Shown here piece by piece: positions 36,540 to 47,917 of a stretch of 64,000 bases of DNA. Source of the stretch: Campanula takesimana (Eukaryota; Streptophyta; Magnoliopsida; Asterales; Campanulaceae). The DNA lies in NCBI GenBank assembly GCA_026119855.1, contig JAOWBW010000321.1, positions 1,116,001 to 1,180,000 on the forward strand, read 5' to 3'. Both the position numbers and the translations under genes were made by a program. Numbering within the stretch: the first letter of the stretch is position 1; every line of letters starts with the position of its first letter. The notes under the pieces were generated by a model. That model ran no database searches and was not told where the DNA came from. It saw nothing but the letters and a program-made list of their open reading frames with translations.

Positions 36540-38053
36540 TGTTGGTGCCCTAGGCACGTTTGTTAAACGTTGTTTGTAATTATTTTATTCATATTAATAA
36601 AGAGATGTTTGATTATTATTGTTGTTCATGTTTACTTATAATAATCTCCGTCCCTAGTACTTGTGAAGCACTAGTATAAAGGCTAAATGATCATGGGATG
36701 ATCATGTTAGATTTATGGGTACTTGTTTGGAACAAAGTACTGTACATGACCCGCTGTATGAGATTTATGTTATGGTCAATGTCATATATAGATCTCATAT
36801 TAGTTATGTCATTTGAATCCTTAGACATGAAGTTATTATAGTCTTCCACTTGATGAACATTATGTTTGACATATTCAAACGTTACCTTTAACCAGGAAGT
36901 TATAAAGGGTATGATTGGCATAATCGGATTCATGTAGGGAAGAATAATAAGCTAAGTTGGATTTGTCCCTCTTCGGAGAGATGTCAAGCTTGGTCCCCTC
37001 ATAGAATGATGTTGATGAAATGTTTGGCCAAACTCAAGTGAATTGATTGGATCAATGTCATTTGGATTATCAACATATTCGGTATCGAGAAAGTATTGAA
37101 CAATACAAGTTGACTTGTTGACCATGACTTGTGTTCAATGACATCATGGACAAAGGGATTATGACATGTTCTATAAAGGAATGCGAACTTGTATATAGTT
37201 ACACTATTTGGGTATGTATGATGGTTTGCTAGAACCTAATCATATCTTATGGGTTTGTGATTGAACTCATTCCAACTTAGTGTAATCCTATAGGGTCACA
37301 CACAAATAGAACGAATCATAAAAGACTTCAATGGAATTTTGGGTCGAAGGATCTTTGAGGGATTTTAAGACTTTAGAGGAGAAAACTGGGAATCTGGAAA
37401 AAAGGGCTTGGTCAGGGCGGACCTTGTTAAAGACCCGGGCGGACCATCTCAATGCCCTGGGCGGACCAAGTGTAGTACCCGGTCTGACCATGCCTGGATC
37501 CGGCCGGACCTACTTGTATACCCGGGCGGACCAGTCCTGTTTCGACTGGGATTTTCCTAATCCGTTTTCTTGCGGGTTTAGTCACTTGTTACCTATTTGG
37601 AATAGGTGAAACAAGTATAAAACTCCCCTCTAATTGCCCTAATCTGTCCATAAGTTTGTGTAAACCTCCAAAGAGTTTTTAAGAGAGAGATTTCTTGTTC
37701 TAAGAGATCCTTAGATTGAAGAACAAGAACATTACATATTAATTCCATATAGTTTTTATAATTGTGAAAGCGTGTTTCATAATTCGGTCTAGCAACCAAG
37801 ATCAAGTGTTCTTGATATTCGTTCGAAGGTGTGGATACTGATAGAGGGTGAAGCTTATCACCTCAATAGTTCATGTTCAAGCTTTTTGTTTGTGATCAAG
37901 TTTCAAGTCTCCACCAAGATTCAAGGTTGAAAAATCAAAGGAATCAAGGGTTAGTATTCTAGTATTCATTATGCATATATTTGATATAATCATATGAATG
38001 GATCTATTGGCTTTGGGTTTCATGAAATTTTAAATGCTTAATTCCGCTGCGCA
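36540..38053 (+). mobile_element. LTR-like insertion (probable solo LTR) inside copia RNase H
   Basis: This 1.5-kb segment starts TGTTGGTGCCCTAGGCACG and ends TCCGCTGCGCA. It has a TATA-like GTATAAAACTCCC near 37615 followed by leader-like sequence, so it reads as an LTR on the plus strand. It interrupts the RNase H frame of the host copia. I could not find a clean 5-bp TSD (GTTAG against TGTTG), so the ends are approximate. Confidence 0.55.
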
Positions 38054-38237
38054 TGTTGTGAGGAAACCCACATATAGTACCCTTAGAATCACAAAAGGCA
38101 TATAAGATTTTGTCTTTAGTTTCAAAGTCTTTGATCACTTTATTCATCCAATGGAGTTTAGTGCACCTACTACCAACTACCACACATTTTAATTCAGTAG
38201 CTGATAGAAAAACAAAAGTTTGTTCCCAGTAACCCAA
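38054..38237 (-). pseudogene. Copia RNase H, N-terminal fragment
   Basis: The minus strand encodes LSATELKCVVVGSRCTKLHW followed by FCDSKGTI, matching the late RNase H region of copia pol (…CVVVGSRCTQLLWM…CDN…). It ends at the LTR insertion. Confidence 0.65.
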
Positions 38238-38375
38238 CTTATTTTCAAAATGCCTAACATTTTTGCTTTATGGAACAATGATTAAATCCTCGTCAAATTC
38301 CATAAAAAAATGCATCTGCATTAGATTTGTCATTGGCAACAAAACAAAATGAACTTACCTGACGGTATACATAGT

Positions 38376-39130
38376 TCATGAATACAAAACCGTCAAAGTC
38401 ACGGTAATTGACCTTCTTTCCTCTTGTTTTTCTATTTCCATACACTCCCCCAATGACGTGGGAAGTAGTATGGTTTTCATGTATTCTGGAAAGAATATCT
38501 TCAGACCTGACACACCAGCTCCTTTATTCAGTTCAAATGCTTCTTTTGTTTCAGAATCTGAACCTCTTTCAGCTACTGTCTGACCACTTGTGGTGTTAGT
38601 TTTCTGCTCAACTGGTGTATCATATGTCTGCATAAGTGCTGGTTCTGCAGATTCCTTTGAGTTCTTTTGTTCAAATGCATCATTAACCAAATCATATCCT
38701 CTTTTACAACCTGTAACACAATTCTCAGCAGATTTGACAATAAGATCAGGAGCATTATCAAAAATTGATGTAAAACATAAAAGATTTTCAACCAACTTAT
38801 AACAATAATCAGAGGATCTTATTCGTTTCAAAACACATCTGTTTGAATCATTGAAGACCTCACGCGTCTTCTTATCAAACTTGACATATAGATCATCATC
38901 ACACAATTGGCTTATGCTTATCAAATTAGTCTTTAAACTATCCACATGCAACACACTGTGAAAACTACGCAAACCTTCTACCTTCACTGTGCCTTTCCCA
39001 ATTATCTTGCCTTGAGCTCCTCCATCAAATTTTACTTTTTCACCGTCAAAGGTTTCATAGTCACTAAAGTGCTCAAGTGATTCAGTCATGTGGCGGGAGC
39101 ATCCACTATCAAAGTACCAGAATCCCTAAA
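38376..39130 (-). pseudogene. Copia protease end and pre-integrase segment
   Basis: On the minus strand, FWYFDSGCSRHMT at about 39085-39120 is the copia protease active-site region (Asp-Ser-Gly). Next comes a typical pre-integrase stretch with GLRSFHSVLHVDSLKTNLIS and ISQLCDDDLYVKF. The frame then passes into a Ser/Glu/Thr-rich linker of the kind found between integrase and RT. The integrase core with its His-Cys and Asp-Asp-Glu residues is absent, which suggests an internal deletion. The protein is incomplete. Confidence 0.7.
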
Positions 39131-39764
39131 AAAATATCTTAAAGGATATGAACACCACTTGACATTTGGTGTCTTCTTTCTTTACCAAGTGGCTTTTGAT
39201 TCTGCCATGGGTTGTCTATTCAGTTGACGCGCAGGTTGTGCGCTCAACTGTCTGCTCAAGTGACCACCAGTCTTCTCCAAGCCAAGTTCTTGTTTCAGCT
39301 TATAACAAAATGGTTGTATATGAACAGGAGCAAAACAATTGTGACACACGTATATCCTTTTTTCTATTTCTTATATTTTTACGAGGAGACACGTGATTAG
39401 CATGAAACTTCTCATTAGCCATTGAAGTACTCTCACATTCCTTAACGAAAATTAGATATCCATAGCCTATTCCTGATTTCCTTTGATTTCCCATTATTAG
39501 AACTTCATCTAACTTAGCCTTACCATTATTAAGCTTTGTGAGTGTGGTAGTTTCTTTTTCAAGTTCATTTTTATACCCTTCACACTCATTGTCTTTCTTA
39601 GTAAGCATGACCTCTAACTTTGCTATGGAGTCCTTTTGGGAATCATTTTCATTTGACAATCTCTCATTTTCAGATTTTAAGTTCATATTAGCAGAAGTGA
39701 GTTTTTCATTTACCTGCCTGAAAACTGTAAGTTGTTCCGTTCTTTTGGACCAATCGGCATGAAG

Positions 39765-39890
39765 TTTTTTTTTTTTTTTTAAATAAATAAATAAGAAAAG
39801 GGCAATCCCCCTTAAATTTTATTAAAATGAAATAAAAAGTACAAAGAAGTGATGGGGAACTAGACCTAAACCATCACAAAAAAAGGTCAA
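39765..39890 (-). mobile_element. 3' end of a LINE, minus strand
   Basis: On the minus strand this reads a 3'-terminal sequence with AATAAAATTTAAGGGGGATT, then TTATTTATTTATTT and a poly-A run of about 16 bases at the low-coordinate side. That is the form of a 5'-truncated L1-type insertion. It splits the copia gag frame. A target duplication was not clear. Confidence 0.6.
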
Positions 39891-41033
39891 TCAAATTGCC
39901 TTTTATTATTCCAAGGCCTCTTCGGCTTGATATTCTTTGCTTTAGCTTTCGAGCCAGATTTTCCTCGTTTTCCTTTGACTGTTTGAAAGCCGTCTTCTTC
40001 ATCATAGTAATCTTCATGAAGATCAACATATGTATTGTGAAAATCTTCATAGGTTGCACTATCTTCATCTTCCTGTTGGGATTCCTCAGATTCACTCCAG
40101 ATGAGCAATTCAAGCATGTATACATATCAGCACCAGTTGAGTTGAACTGACTACACATCTTCACTGTCAGACTCACTATCAGAAAGTGAAAACTGTGATA
40201 AACGTAATATTGACAGATTTTCTATCTGATCGTCATCATCAGAGTCATTTAGAGTAGCAAAAAAACTCATCCCTCTCATTTTGAGTGTGTTAGCACACTC
40301 ATTGGCGTAGTGTCTAAATTCTAGACACGCCCTACACCGAATAGATTCAATCGGTGTTTTGTTTTCAGAAAAAGAATTTTTCATATATGTCTCCCTATTA
40401 AATGGTTCAATCTTAGGGGAAGGAGCAGCACCCTTATTGGGAAACTTTGAGTGCCGTTTTTTATTCAACATGTTGTTGAATTTTTGAGTGATCAAGGCAC
40501 ATTCATCTTCCTCTAAGTTTGACTCATCAATGTCTTTGGACAATTGAACAAGATCATTGGAGACAGTGAGAGCGCTAGCGAGAGTAATTGAATTTGCTTT
40601 GCTAGTCTCTTGAACTTCAAGATTTAACTCAAAAGTAGTTAGGATGCTCAACACAGTATCAAGACTCACAGTGCGAGCATCAGAAGTTTCTTCAATCACT
40701 GCAATATTGATATTAAATTTTTCTGGGAGAGTTCTTAAAAATTTACGGACGAGTCTTGCATTAGAGATGGATTCTCCCAATGCAAAAGATTCATTTGAAA
40801 TGTCCAAAATTTTAGCAGAATCGTCTTTGATGGTTTCATTCTCTCCCATTCTTAAGTTTTCAAAGTTTGTCATTAATCTTCTTAGTTTAGTTTGTTTCAC
40901 ACTATCAGATCCTTCACAATGGATTTGAAGAATATCCCAAGCAGTCTTGGCAATAGTCTGGTTAGAAAATAACCTATACAAATGAGGATCTACATGGTCA
41001 GAGATCGTCGCAGTGGCCTTAGCATTGTAATTT

Positions 41034-41729
41034 CACTACAACAAAAATGACTTTTAGCGGCACTTTAAAAAATGCCGGAAACAGGAAAAAGTGCCGGAAA
41101 AGCTATTTCCAGCACTTTTTCCGCACTTTTGTAAGTGCCGGAAAAAGTGGTGTCGGGAATACTTTCCGGCACTTTTTAAAGTGCCGTATTTTTTTAAAAA
41201 AAATGTTGAAATTACCCGGATTGGAACACAAGACTTCTTGCATATGAAGCACACCTTCTACCGCTAGACTAAATCATTTTTTTGTTATAAATTTTCACAT
41301 AAAATTATTTATTACAAAACATAAACTTATATTAGTGCATTTGTATGATTGTAGATCATAAAAATTTAATATAAGTAACAAATTAAAGCAAAGATACATG
41401 AAAAATATGATTACATTTGAAAATTAAATAAAAATTTCAAAAAAAATTCTTGTTTTTAGCGGCACTTTATAAAAAAGTGCCGGAAATTAGCGGCACTTAT
41501 AAAAAGTGCCGGAAATTTAGCGGCACTTTCACATAAGTGCCGCTAATTTCTGACAATTTTTCAAAAGTGCCGCTAATTTCCGGCACTTTTTCAAAAGTAC
41601 CGCTAATTTCTGGCACTTCTTAACAAGTGCCGGAAATTAGCGGCACTTTTTTCAAAAGTGCCGCAAATTTACGGCACTTATGAAAGTGTCGGGAAATAAG
41701 TGCCAGAAAAAGCCATTTTTGTTGTAGTG
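41034..41729. mobile_element. CACTA (En/Spm-type) MITE, TSD TTT
   Basis: This 696-bp element has inverted ends CACTACAACAAAAATG and 3-bp TTT repeats on each side (41031-41033 and 41730-41732), which define CACTA elements. Subterminal regions are packed with GCGGCACTTT/AAAGTGCCG words in both orientations. It has no transposase. It lies in the copia gag frame; its right half is also present in copy 1 (to 21687), so it predates the duplication. Confidence 0.9.
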
Positions 41730-42035
41730 TTTGCAAGTGCAATTTCCTCATTGTTCCAAGTCTCGGGTTTAGGGATATATACATTTTCCTTATCCTTTTT
41801 CTCCTCCCCGCCCGAAGTTCTAGCAGTCACTTCGGTCCTAGGAGGAGTGTATCCCACAAGAATACTAACCCAAGAATGCTGATCAATGTTCTTGATAGAC
41901 ATGATCATTTTCGCCTTCCAAATGATATAGTTTGAACCATCTAATGTAGGCTCCTTACGAATATGAGGACAATCCATAGTGGCTACTTTCAAGGATCACT
42001 TCTCAGTATATCGAGATCAGGCTCTTGATGCCAAT

Positions 42036-42823
42036 TGAAAGAAAAATAGCTAGGACTGTTTTCTGGAAATGACCACTTGTCTGGGCACTTATGATCAAGG
42101 ATGATCACACAAGTGACAACACCACTAACATGACAATTGTCAACGGACATAATCAAATAAAAAAACGCAACTGATTAAATAAAACGAAATTTTAAACACT
42201 TCAGCAAGACTATGCTTGCTGGAAAACTTTCATTAATAAAAAACTTGCAGAATACAAGTTATAGAAAACGATTACAATGAAAGAAATAAAAATAATTAAA
42301 AGACTAAATGAGTTCTAGATTTCTAGAACTAACCAAACACTAAACAACCTTTAAGAACTAAAATGATCAAATCACAAAAGCTTCAAAGCCAAAGATGATC
42401 ATCAACATAATGTTCTTAATACAAGAACTTATTGCAAAGAACCTTGAAGGATTTTGGAGTTTGATCAAGAATGACTTAAAGAACAAGAAGGACTCTAAAT
42501 GAAAAACTTGATTTCTCTCTTTGAATGCTCAGGAAATCCGTCCATCAATGGCTGATCTATCCTTGTTTATGTAGCCACTCCAAGAGTCCTACAAAATATG
42601 GTGAATATCTTTTACAAGAAAATCATTAGTAGGTTAGTCAAAAATATAAATACCAAAAATACTTTAACCTAATTTACCTTCCTAAGATAACTACAACTAT
42701 TCCTAAGATAAATACAAATTAAATATGGAAAAATATATAAATTATAATTAATCTAATATAATAATGTATAAAACCATAATTACAAAAATCAAATGATATT
42801 AAGAGTATATTCATACTCTTTCA
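42036..42823 (-). repeat. 5' LTR of the intron-5 copia element
   Basis: This is 788 bp. The primer-binding site lies at 42020-42035. In copy 1 this LTR is truncated near 22490. Confidence 0.85.
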
Positions 42824-42968
42824 GACTTGATGACGATTAAGAGTTACTCCCTATGTCCTAGAATAAATGTCTTTCCATTTTCGTTTGTCCCAAAATAAAT
42901 GTCGTCTTACTAAAGATAAGGTGTGAATTTGATGATCTTCCTACACTACACATTCTAATAGGCACAAG

Positions 42969-43999
42969 AGTACGTTTTGGGGGGAACTAGTTCCTCCATA
43001 ATTTATAAAAAGTCTTGTCTTTATCCCCTAAACTCTAAACTTTAAGAGTCGGTCTTATATAACACGCGTTTTACACTAACGATAGTGTAGAACACGTTTT
43101 TAACATATTAGTCGTTCTTATTTAATGCCTCCTTTACATTAGGAGATGAAAAAAATTGGATTTCATAATTGCCTCTTCTAATATTATCAGTGCCTCTTCT
43201 AACATTAGAAAGTGCCTGCTGTAATATAACATTTATAAAAATTCAAGCAAACACTATAATAAACTCAAGCAGACATTTTTAGTTTACAGATAGAGATAGA
43301 AAAATGTATTTCATAATTGCCTCCTCTAATATTATTAGTGCCTCTTCTAATAATAGAAAATGTCTGTTGTAATATAACATTTATAAAAATTCAAGCAAAC
43401 ACTTTTATACACTCAAGCAGACATTTATAGTGGTAGTGTTAGGCTGCTAATCGTAGTGTTAACAATTGCCTTCTCTAGTGTTGAAAAGTGTCTGATGTAG
43501 TATTGAAACTTGCCTCTTACAAATTCAGCAAGTGTTAGTGGGTTTTTTCAAGTTCCAAAACAAGTGCATGCTCTAGTGTTAAAAATTGCGTGTTGTAGTA
43601 TTGAAAAATGTCTCCTACGTTTTTGAAAAGTGCTTGGTGACTTTTTTAGAGTTACAGTTATTTACAACCAAGCCACCGTGCCTTCTAACGACGTTCCGCT
43701 TATTTTCAAAAATGCCACTCCGCTATTTTAAAAACACGCTCTACACTAGCGTTAGTGTAAAACACGTTTTTCCCCGGATTTTCTGAAACTTTAAACCCTA
43801 AACCCTATAAAACAACCCTAAACCCTAAACCCTATAAAACAATCTTAAACCCTAAACCCTATAAAATAACATTAAACCTTAAACCCTATAAATAACCTTA
43901 GACCCTATAAAACAACCTTAAACCTTAAACTTTAAACCCTATAAAAACAAGACTTTTTATAACTTATAGAGGAACTAGTTTCCCTCAAAACTTTTCTCT
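42969..43999. mobile_element. Mutator-like element carrying telomere-like repeats, TSD AGGCACAAG
   Basis: This 1,031-bp element is flanked by perfect 9-bp repeats AGGCACAAG (42960-42968 and 44000-44008). Its ends are inverted (GTTTTGGGGGGAACTAG at the left; GTTTTGAGGGAAACTAG on the other strand at the right), and the arms continue through ATAAAAAGTCTTGT. An internal tandem duplication of about 160 bp (units near 43128 and 43290) contains TTGCCTCTTCTAAT-type words. The right part holds AAACCCTA repeats. Copy 1 retains only its right end (about 22488-22530). Confidence 0.75.
43789..43945 (+). repeat. Degenerate interstitial telomere-like repeat
   Basis: Repeated AAACCCTAAACCCTATAAAA units, in which CCCTAAA matches the Arabidopsis-type plant telomere repeat, are mixed with TATAAAACAA spacers. 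It lies within the Mutator-like element at 42969-43999. Confidence 0.8.
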
Positions 44000-44372
44000 A
44001 GGCACAAGCATTGAATGTCATAAGAGGTATCACTCTACCCATATGAATAAGCTTGGGGCAATCAAGGAAACATAACTAAAAGCTTAAAAACATTGACTTG
44101 TCAACTATGACATTTATTCCGGGACAGAGGGTGTACTATATGCTTATGTCTTGAGTCTTGACAAACTATAAGAGTGTAATTATGGATGAAAGCTAAAATG
44201 GAAATGAATTTCATACTAGAAAACAAATATAGAAGGGGGATAAAAATATGGTCCTAGCTTATTAAAAAACGTTCTAGGCTACCAAGTAAAAGCTAATCCA
44301 TATTTCATGAGACGGAAATGTCATTCTAGATTTTTCGTTGATAAAAAGCACAATTATGAAATGGGCTACCAA

Positions 44373-45238
44373 CAGGGCCGTTCCTAGCTTTTTTGGGGCC
44401 CTGGGCGAGGTCCAATGAAGGGCCCTTTCTCTTTTTAAAATAATGAACGGCCTTTTATAAAAAAAAAAATCCCTTCAAAACTCTTGTTTTTTACTAGCAA
44501 AATAACAGATAAATTAAAAGTTATAATCAAACCTATAAATTTTTATCATAAAAAATAGTAAGAAAATATATAAAACCCAGTAAAATTATAAAAGGAAAAA
44601 AATATGTACAACAAAATCATGATGAAAAAAATGTACATATAACGTCTCAAAATTTGCAAAAGAACATATTAAATAAATATATAAAAGAGTCATAGAAACT
44701 CTTGCAAAAGATAAGATTAAATTATGTTCACCAAAAATAAAATAATATAATAAGAATATGAGGACTAAAAAAATTACTCAAAATAAGATTATACATATCC
44801 ATGTCTTACAAAGATGTTTTCATTTCTACTTAAATTTATCATAAGAAAAAAATAATTTTCTTTGAGTTATTAAAATAAGGGAATATGAATGCCCCAAAAG
44901 TATGAGGTCTCAAATATAATATGAATGAGGGAATATAAAGGCCCCAAAAGTTATATATGTAGTTGTCCTTGGTTAATTATTTTTCTCAAATAAAATAGAC
45001 CTTTTTTGTGTATTTTTTTCTTGGACCTCTTTTGCTTAAAAATGAACTAATAAAATGTGTCAGCAGATTTTTTTTATTTCTTTAAGAAAGAATTAGTGAT
45101 AATTTTGTTTTTTTTTTCATAATAAAGATATACACACACACACACACACACATATGTATATGCTATAAAAATTTTGGGCCCCTCTCCCGGCAAGGGCCCT
45201 GGGAGGGCGCCCCACCTGCCCCCTTTGGGCCGGCCCTG
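44373..45238. mobile_element. hAT-type element in intron 5 of copy 2 only, TSD GCTACCAA
   Basis: This 866-bp element has ends CAGGGCCGTTCC and, inverted, CAGGGCCGGCCC. It is flanked by perfect 8-bp GCTACCAA repeats (44365-44372 and 45239-45246). The corresponding site in copy 1 (near 22885) reads GGGCTACCAAAAGTCC without the element. The insertion is therefore younger than the duplication. A (CA)n run lies at about 45130-45152. Confidence 0.9.
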
Positions 45239-45913
45239 GCTACCAAATGTCCTCATTAATTACATTCTTACCAAATGAGAGTCCTATAAGTTTTCTCACT
45301 TACAATTTACAGCGGTTACATGTCTCCGGAGTATGCAATGGAAGGAACATTCTCGGTTAAGTCGGATGTGTTCAGCTTTGGAGTGTTGGTCTTGGAAATC
45401 GTGAGCGGAAGGAGAAACAATAGTTTCTATCATCTTGATAGGCCACTCAATCTCGTTGGATATGTAAGTATAATGATCATCGTTGTTTTAATGCATCCAT
45501 TTCATTGTTAAAATCTCTATGTAAGCATAAATTAATGATAATCGTTGTTTTAATGCATCCATTTCATTGTTGAAATCTCTATTTAAGAATAAATTTCATG
45601 TTGGTTTTAGGCATGGGAGTTATGGAAAGAAGGGGACGCGTTGGAGTTGAAAGATCCGACACTAGGACATTCTTTTCATGAGCATCAATTATTAAGGATA
45701 GTTCATATCGGACTTCTATGTGTTCAAGAAAGTGCGACAGATAGACCAAACATGTCAGATGTTATTGTCATGCTCAGTAATGAAAGTTTGGATTTGCCTT
45801 ACCCTAAGCAACCAGCATTCTTCACTGGCAGAACGGTCCAGGAGATACCTGAAGTAGAAGAGGGAAATTATTCATTGAATTATGCATCCATTTCTGATAT
45901 GCAGCCTCGATAG

Positions 45914-46975
45914 GTAAATGGGGATACGCTCCGCACTTTTAATCTTGGCCCTTCATCTCGCATTTCGGGAGGTGGGTGCTCTCGATCTTTCCATTTCAGA
46001 TCGAAAAGTGTATTGGAACTGCTATTAAAAGTTGTAAACAAATGAGAAATTGAAAACTGATGTTCTTTTATCTTTCTTCCCTGAATTGAAATTTGTCATT
46101 CAAAGATAATTATAATTACTGGATGTATTCATGTGGTTAGAGTTCTTTGTTAGTAAGTTTTCGACTAGATTTCAGGATTCATTTCTGTAACCATTTCTTG
46201 TTGAAATGGTCTTCTACTTATGGGTAAGACTTTGAAAAGTTCTTCTACAAAAAAAAAAAATACCCTAAATGTGTTTAGGAGTCCATCAGGTCCACAAAAG
46301 TGTAAAGCAAAAAATGGTTTCTGGGATGGGTTATGTATATGTGGATAATTTGACCAAAATAAGTTTAACCCCCTAAAATATACACCAAATCTCATTATAC
46401 ACCCCTCATGAAATTTATCCTCAAGTAGTACCCAATGTTAAAATTATCATACTTTACCCCCTGAATTCTAATGACGGACAAAAATTAAATGAAATTGGTC
46501 ATGTGCACGTCACATGATGAGTATTTTGGTCATTCTCATTTTAATATGTGTGAGAAACTCTAAAAAAAACACGCATAAATAATACTCCCTCCGTCCCTCT
46601 TTAATTTACAAATATTACCCATTTGGTTGTCCCACTTTAACTTACAAAATCCTAAAATGGAAATGTTTTAACTTTTGAAATGGTGGGACCCACTTGTCAT
46701 ACACAACAACTATCCACTAACTATTTTTTATTTCAAATTCTCTCTCCCACCCAACCATTACACTCACAACACATCACTTTTTCCATTTTTTTTTCCTTAA
46801 TTAATGTGAATAACTCATTTTTTGTAAGTTAAAGAAGGACGGAGGGGGTTTATATTTTCCCCATCTGCATTTGTCTCAAAATCTCCATAGTTGCAGTCAA
46901 AATCTCCACATTTGCATTCAAATTCATACACTTGCAGTCTTGTATGAATCCCAAACGATTTTGAACTCCTTAATT
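45914..46975. other. 3' flank of receptor-kinase copy 2
   Basis: Untranslated and intergenic sequence parallel to 23551-24403, including the Stowaway element at 46585-46848. No gene is recognised. Confidence 0.5.
46585..46848. mobile_element. Stowaway MITE downstream of copy 2
   Basis: The ends are CTCCCTCCGTCCCTCTTTA and its inverted form. It is the duplicate of 24018-24277. Confidence 0.75.
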
Positions 46976-47879
46976 CAGTGGCGGAGCCAGAAAAATTTGT
47001 CAATGGAGGCAAAGTTTCACAACAACAAAAATAGGCCAAAATATGTTTAGCCCCCCAAAGTATCCACCCATTCCCACTTTTCCACCCAAACCCAATTTTG
47101 TCCCAAAGTGACCTCTAATTTGCCATTTGTCCCAGTTTGAAATATCCCCCTATTACCCCTAACGGCGTTAAAAAATTAACGAGAAATGGTCATGTGCATG
47201 TCATGTGAGGTTTTTTTTTTTATCATTTTTCTTGAAAATGGAAGGGTATAAAGGTCCATTTATACCCTTTCTCCACCACCACCATCATCAACCTTCATTC
47301 ACCGCCGCCACCACCACCAATTTTCCAGAATCCGGTAACCACCGCCGCCATTTTTCCAGAATCCGACCACCACCACTAATTTTCCAGAATCCGGTGACCA
47401 CCACCGCCATCCAGAATCCGGACAACAACAACTAACAATTCTCTCAAATTCACAGTCAAAATTATTTCCCCCAAACCAAGATCAAGAGATGAAAAAAAAA
47501 TCAAAATCGAATCCAAACCAAAATTATTTCCCTAAATCAAAATCGAATCCAAATTCACAGTCAAAATTATTTACAGATTAATACATTAAAAAAAAGGAAT
47601 CTGGAAGGAGTATGAATTTCGAAAAAGTAGAAATTGGGGATTGGGGAGTTAGGGAAGATGAAGGGAAGGCGGAGGTGGAGGACGAGAGAGAGCAGAGGAC
47701 GAGGAGGGCGCCATGCTCGTCGGTGTTTATGGGGCGCCAAGGTCGTCGGCGTTTATGGGGGAAGGGACTCGTTGTCTTCGTCTTCTTCGTTGCCGGCTTT
47801 GCTCATCGTTCGGGCATTCCCATCGGTAAATGAAAATGCCCTCTCCGGCTCCGACGAAAATCCTCTCTCTCTCTCTCTC

Positions 47880-47917
<38 letters not shown>

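Larger units (their letters stand above)
39300..41992 (-). pseudogene. Copia gag, interrupted by CACTA and LINE insertions
   Basis: It reads from 41992 down. The first part (41730-41992) has LDGSNYIIWKAKM of the UBN2/gag N-terminus. It is cut by the CACTA element and resumes at 41033 with a clear continuation (WDILQIHCEGSD, LVRKFLRTLPEKFN). A CCHC zinc knuckle (CRACLEFRHYANEC) lies at about 40290-40335, then an acidic Ser/Asp region. After the LINE fragment at about 39765-39890 the frame resumes as a heptad-rich coiled coil (NLKSENERLSNEND). Removing the two insertions would leave a nearly continuous frame, so decay is mainly by insertion. Confidence 0.75.
34077..42823 (-). mobile_element. 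Copia-type LTR retrotransposon in intron 5 of copy 2, TSD GACTT
   Basis: This 8.75-kb element has LTRs at 34077-34849 and 42036-42823 (TGAAAG...CTTTCA) and GACTT at 34072-34076 and 42824-42828. It reads on the minus strand. After the 5' LTR comes ATTGGCATCAAGAGCC, a tRNA-Met-like primer site. AATAGGGGGAGAT precedes the 3' LTR. The interior keeps gag, the protease active site, a pre-integrase segment and pieces of RNase H, but I see no reverse transcriptase or integrase core, so it is non-autonomous. Three later insertions lie inside it: 36540-38053, about 39765-39890 and 41034-41729. Confidence 0.85.
30794..45913 (+). pseudogene. G-type lectin S-receptor-like Ser/Thr kinase, copy 2 (CES101-like), frameshifted
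   Basis: Exons: 30794-32205, 32537-32641, 32739-32923, 33414-33624, 33718-33955, 45313-45463, 45611-45913. Domains match copy 1: signal peptide MTMLCFLFVIFSCVAFSVIA, lectin domain, PAN domain, Ser-Glu-Pro-Lys-Pro-Ala stalk, membrane helix, and an RD kinase with all catalytic motifs. The ATG at 30794 is in frame with the lectin domain, unlike copy 1. One extra G in the run at about 31826-31830 shifts the frame, giving a stop at 31886-31888 after 364 codons, inside the PAN domain. Discounting that base, the spliced total would be 868 codons (867 residues), so all other exons are intact. Intron 5 is 11,357 bp because of transposons. The last residues read ISDMQPR against ISDMWPR in copy 1. A secreted lectin-only product is possible; an assembly homopolymer error is the alternative. 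Confidence 0.85.

Noticed and set aside
36540..38053. Target-site duplication for the LTR-like insertion
   Set aside because: Flanks GTTAG and TGTTG do not match well enough; no duplication is claimed.
43789..43945. Possible chromosome end because of telomere-type repeats
   Set aside because: The repeats are degenerate, short, and enclosed in a transposon within a gene intron.
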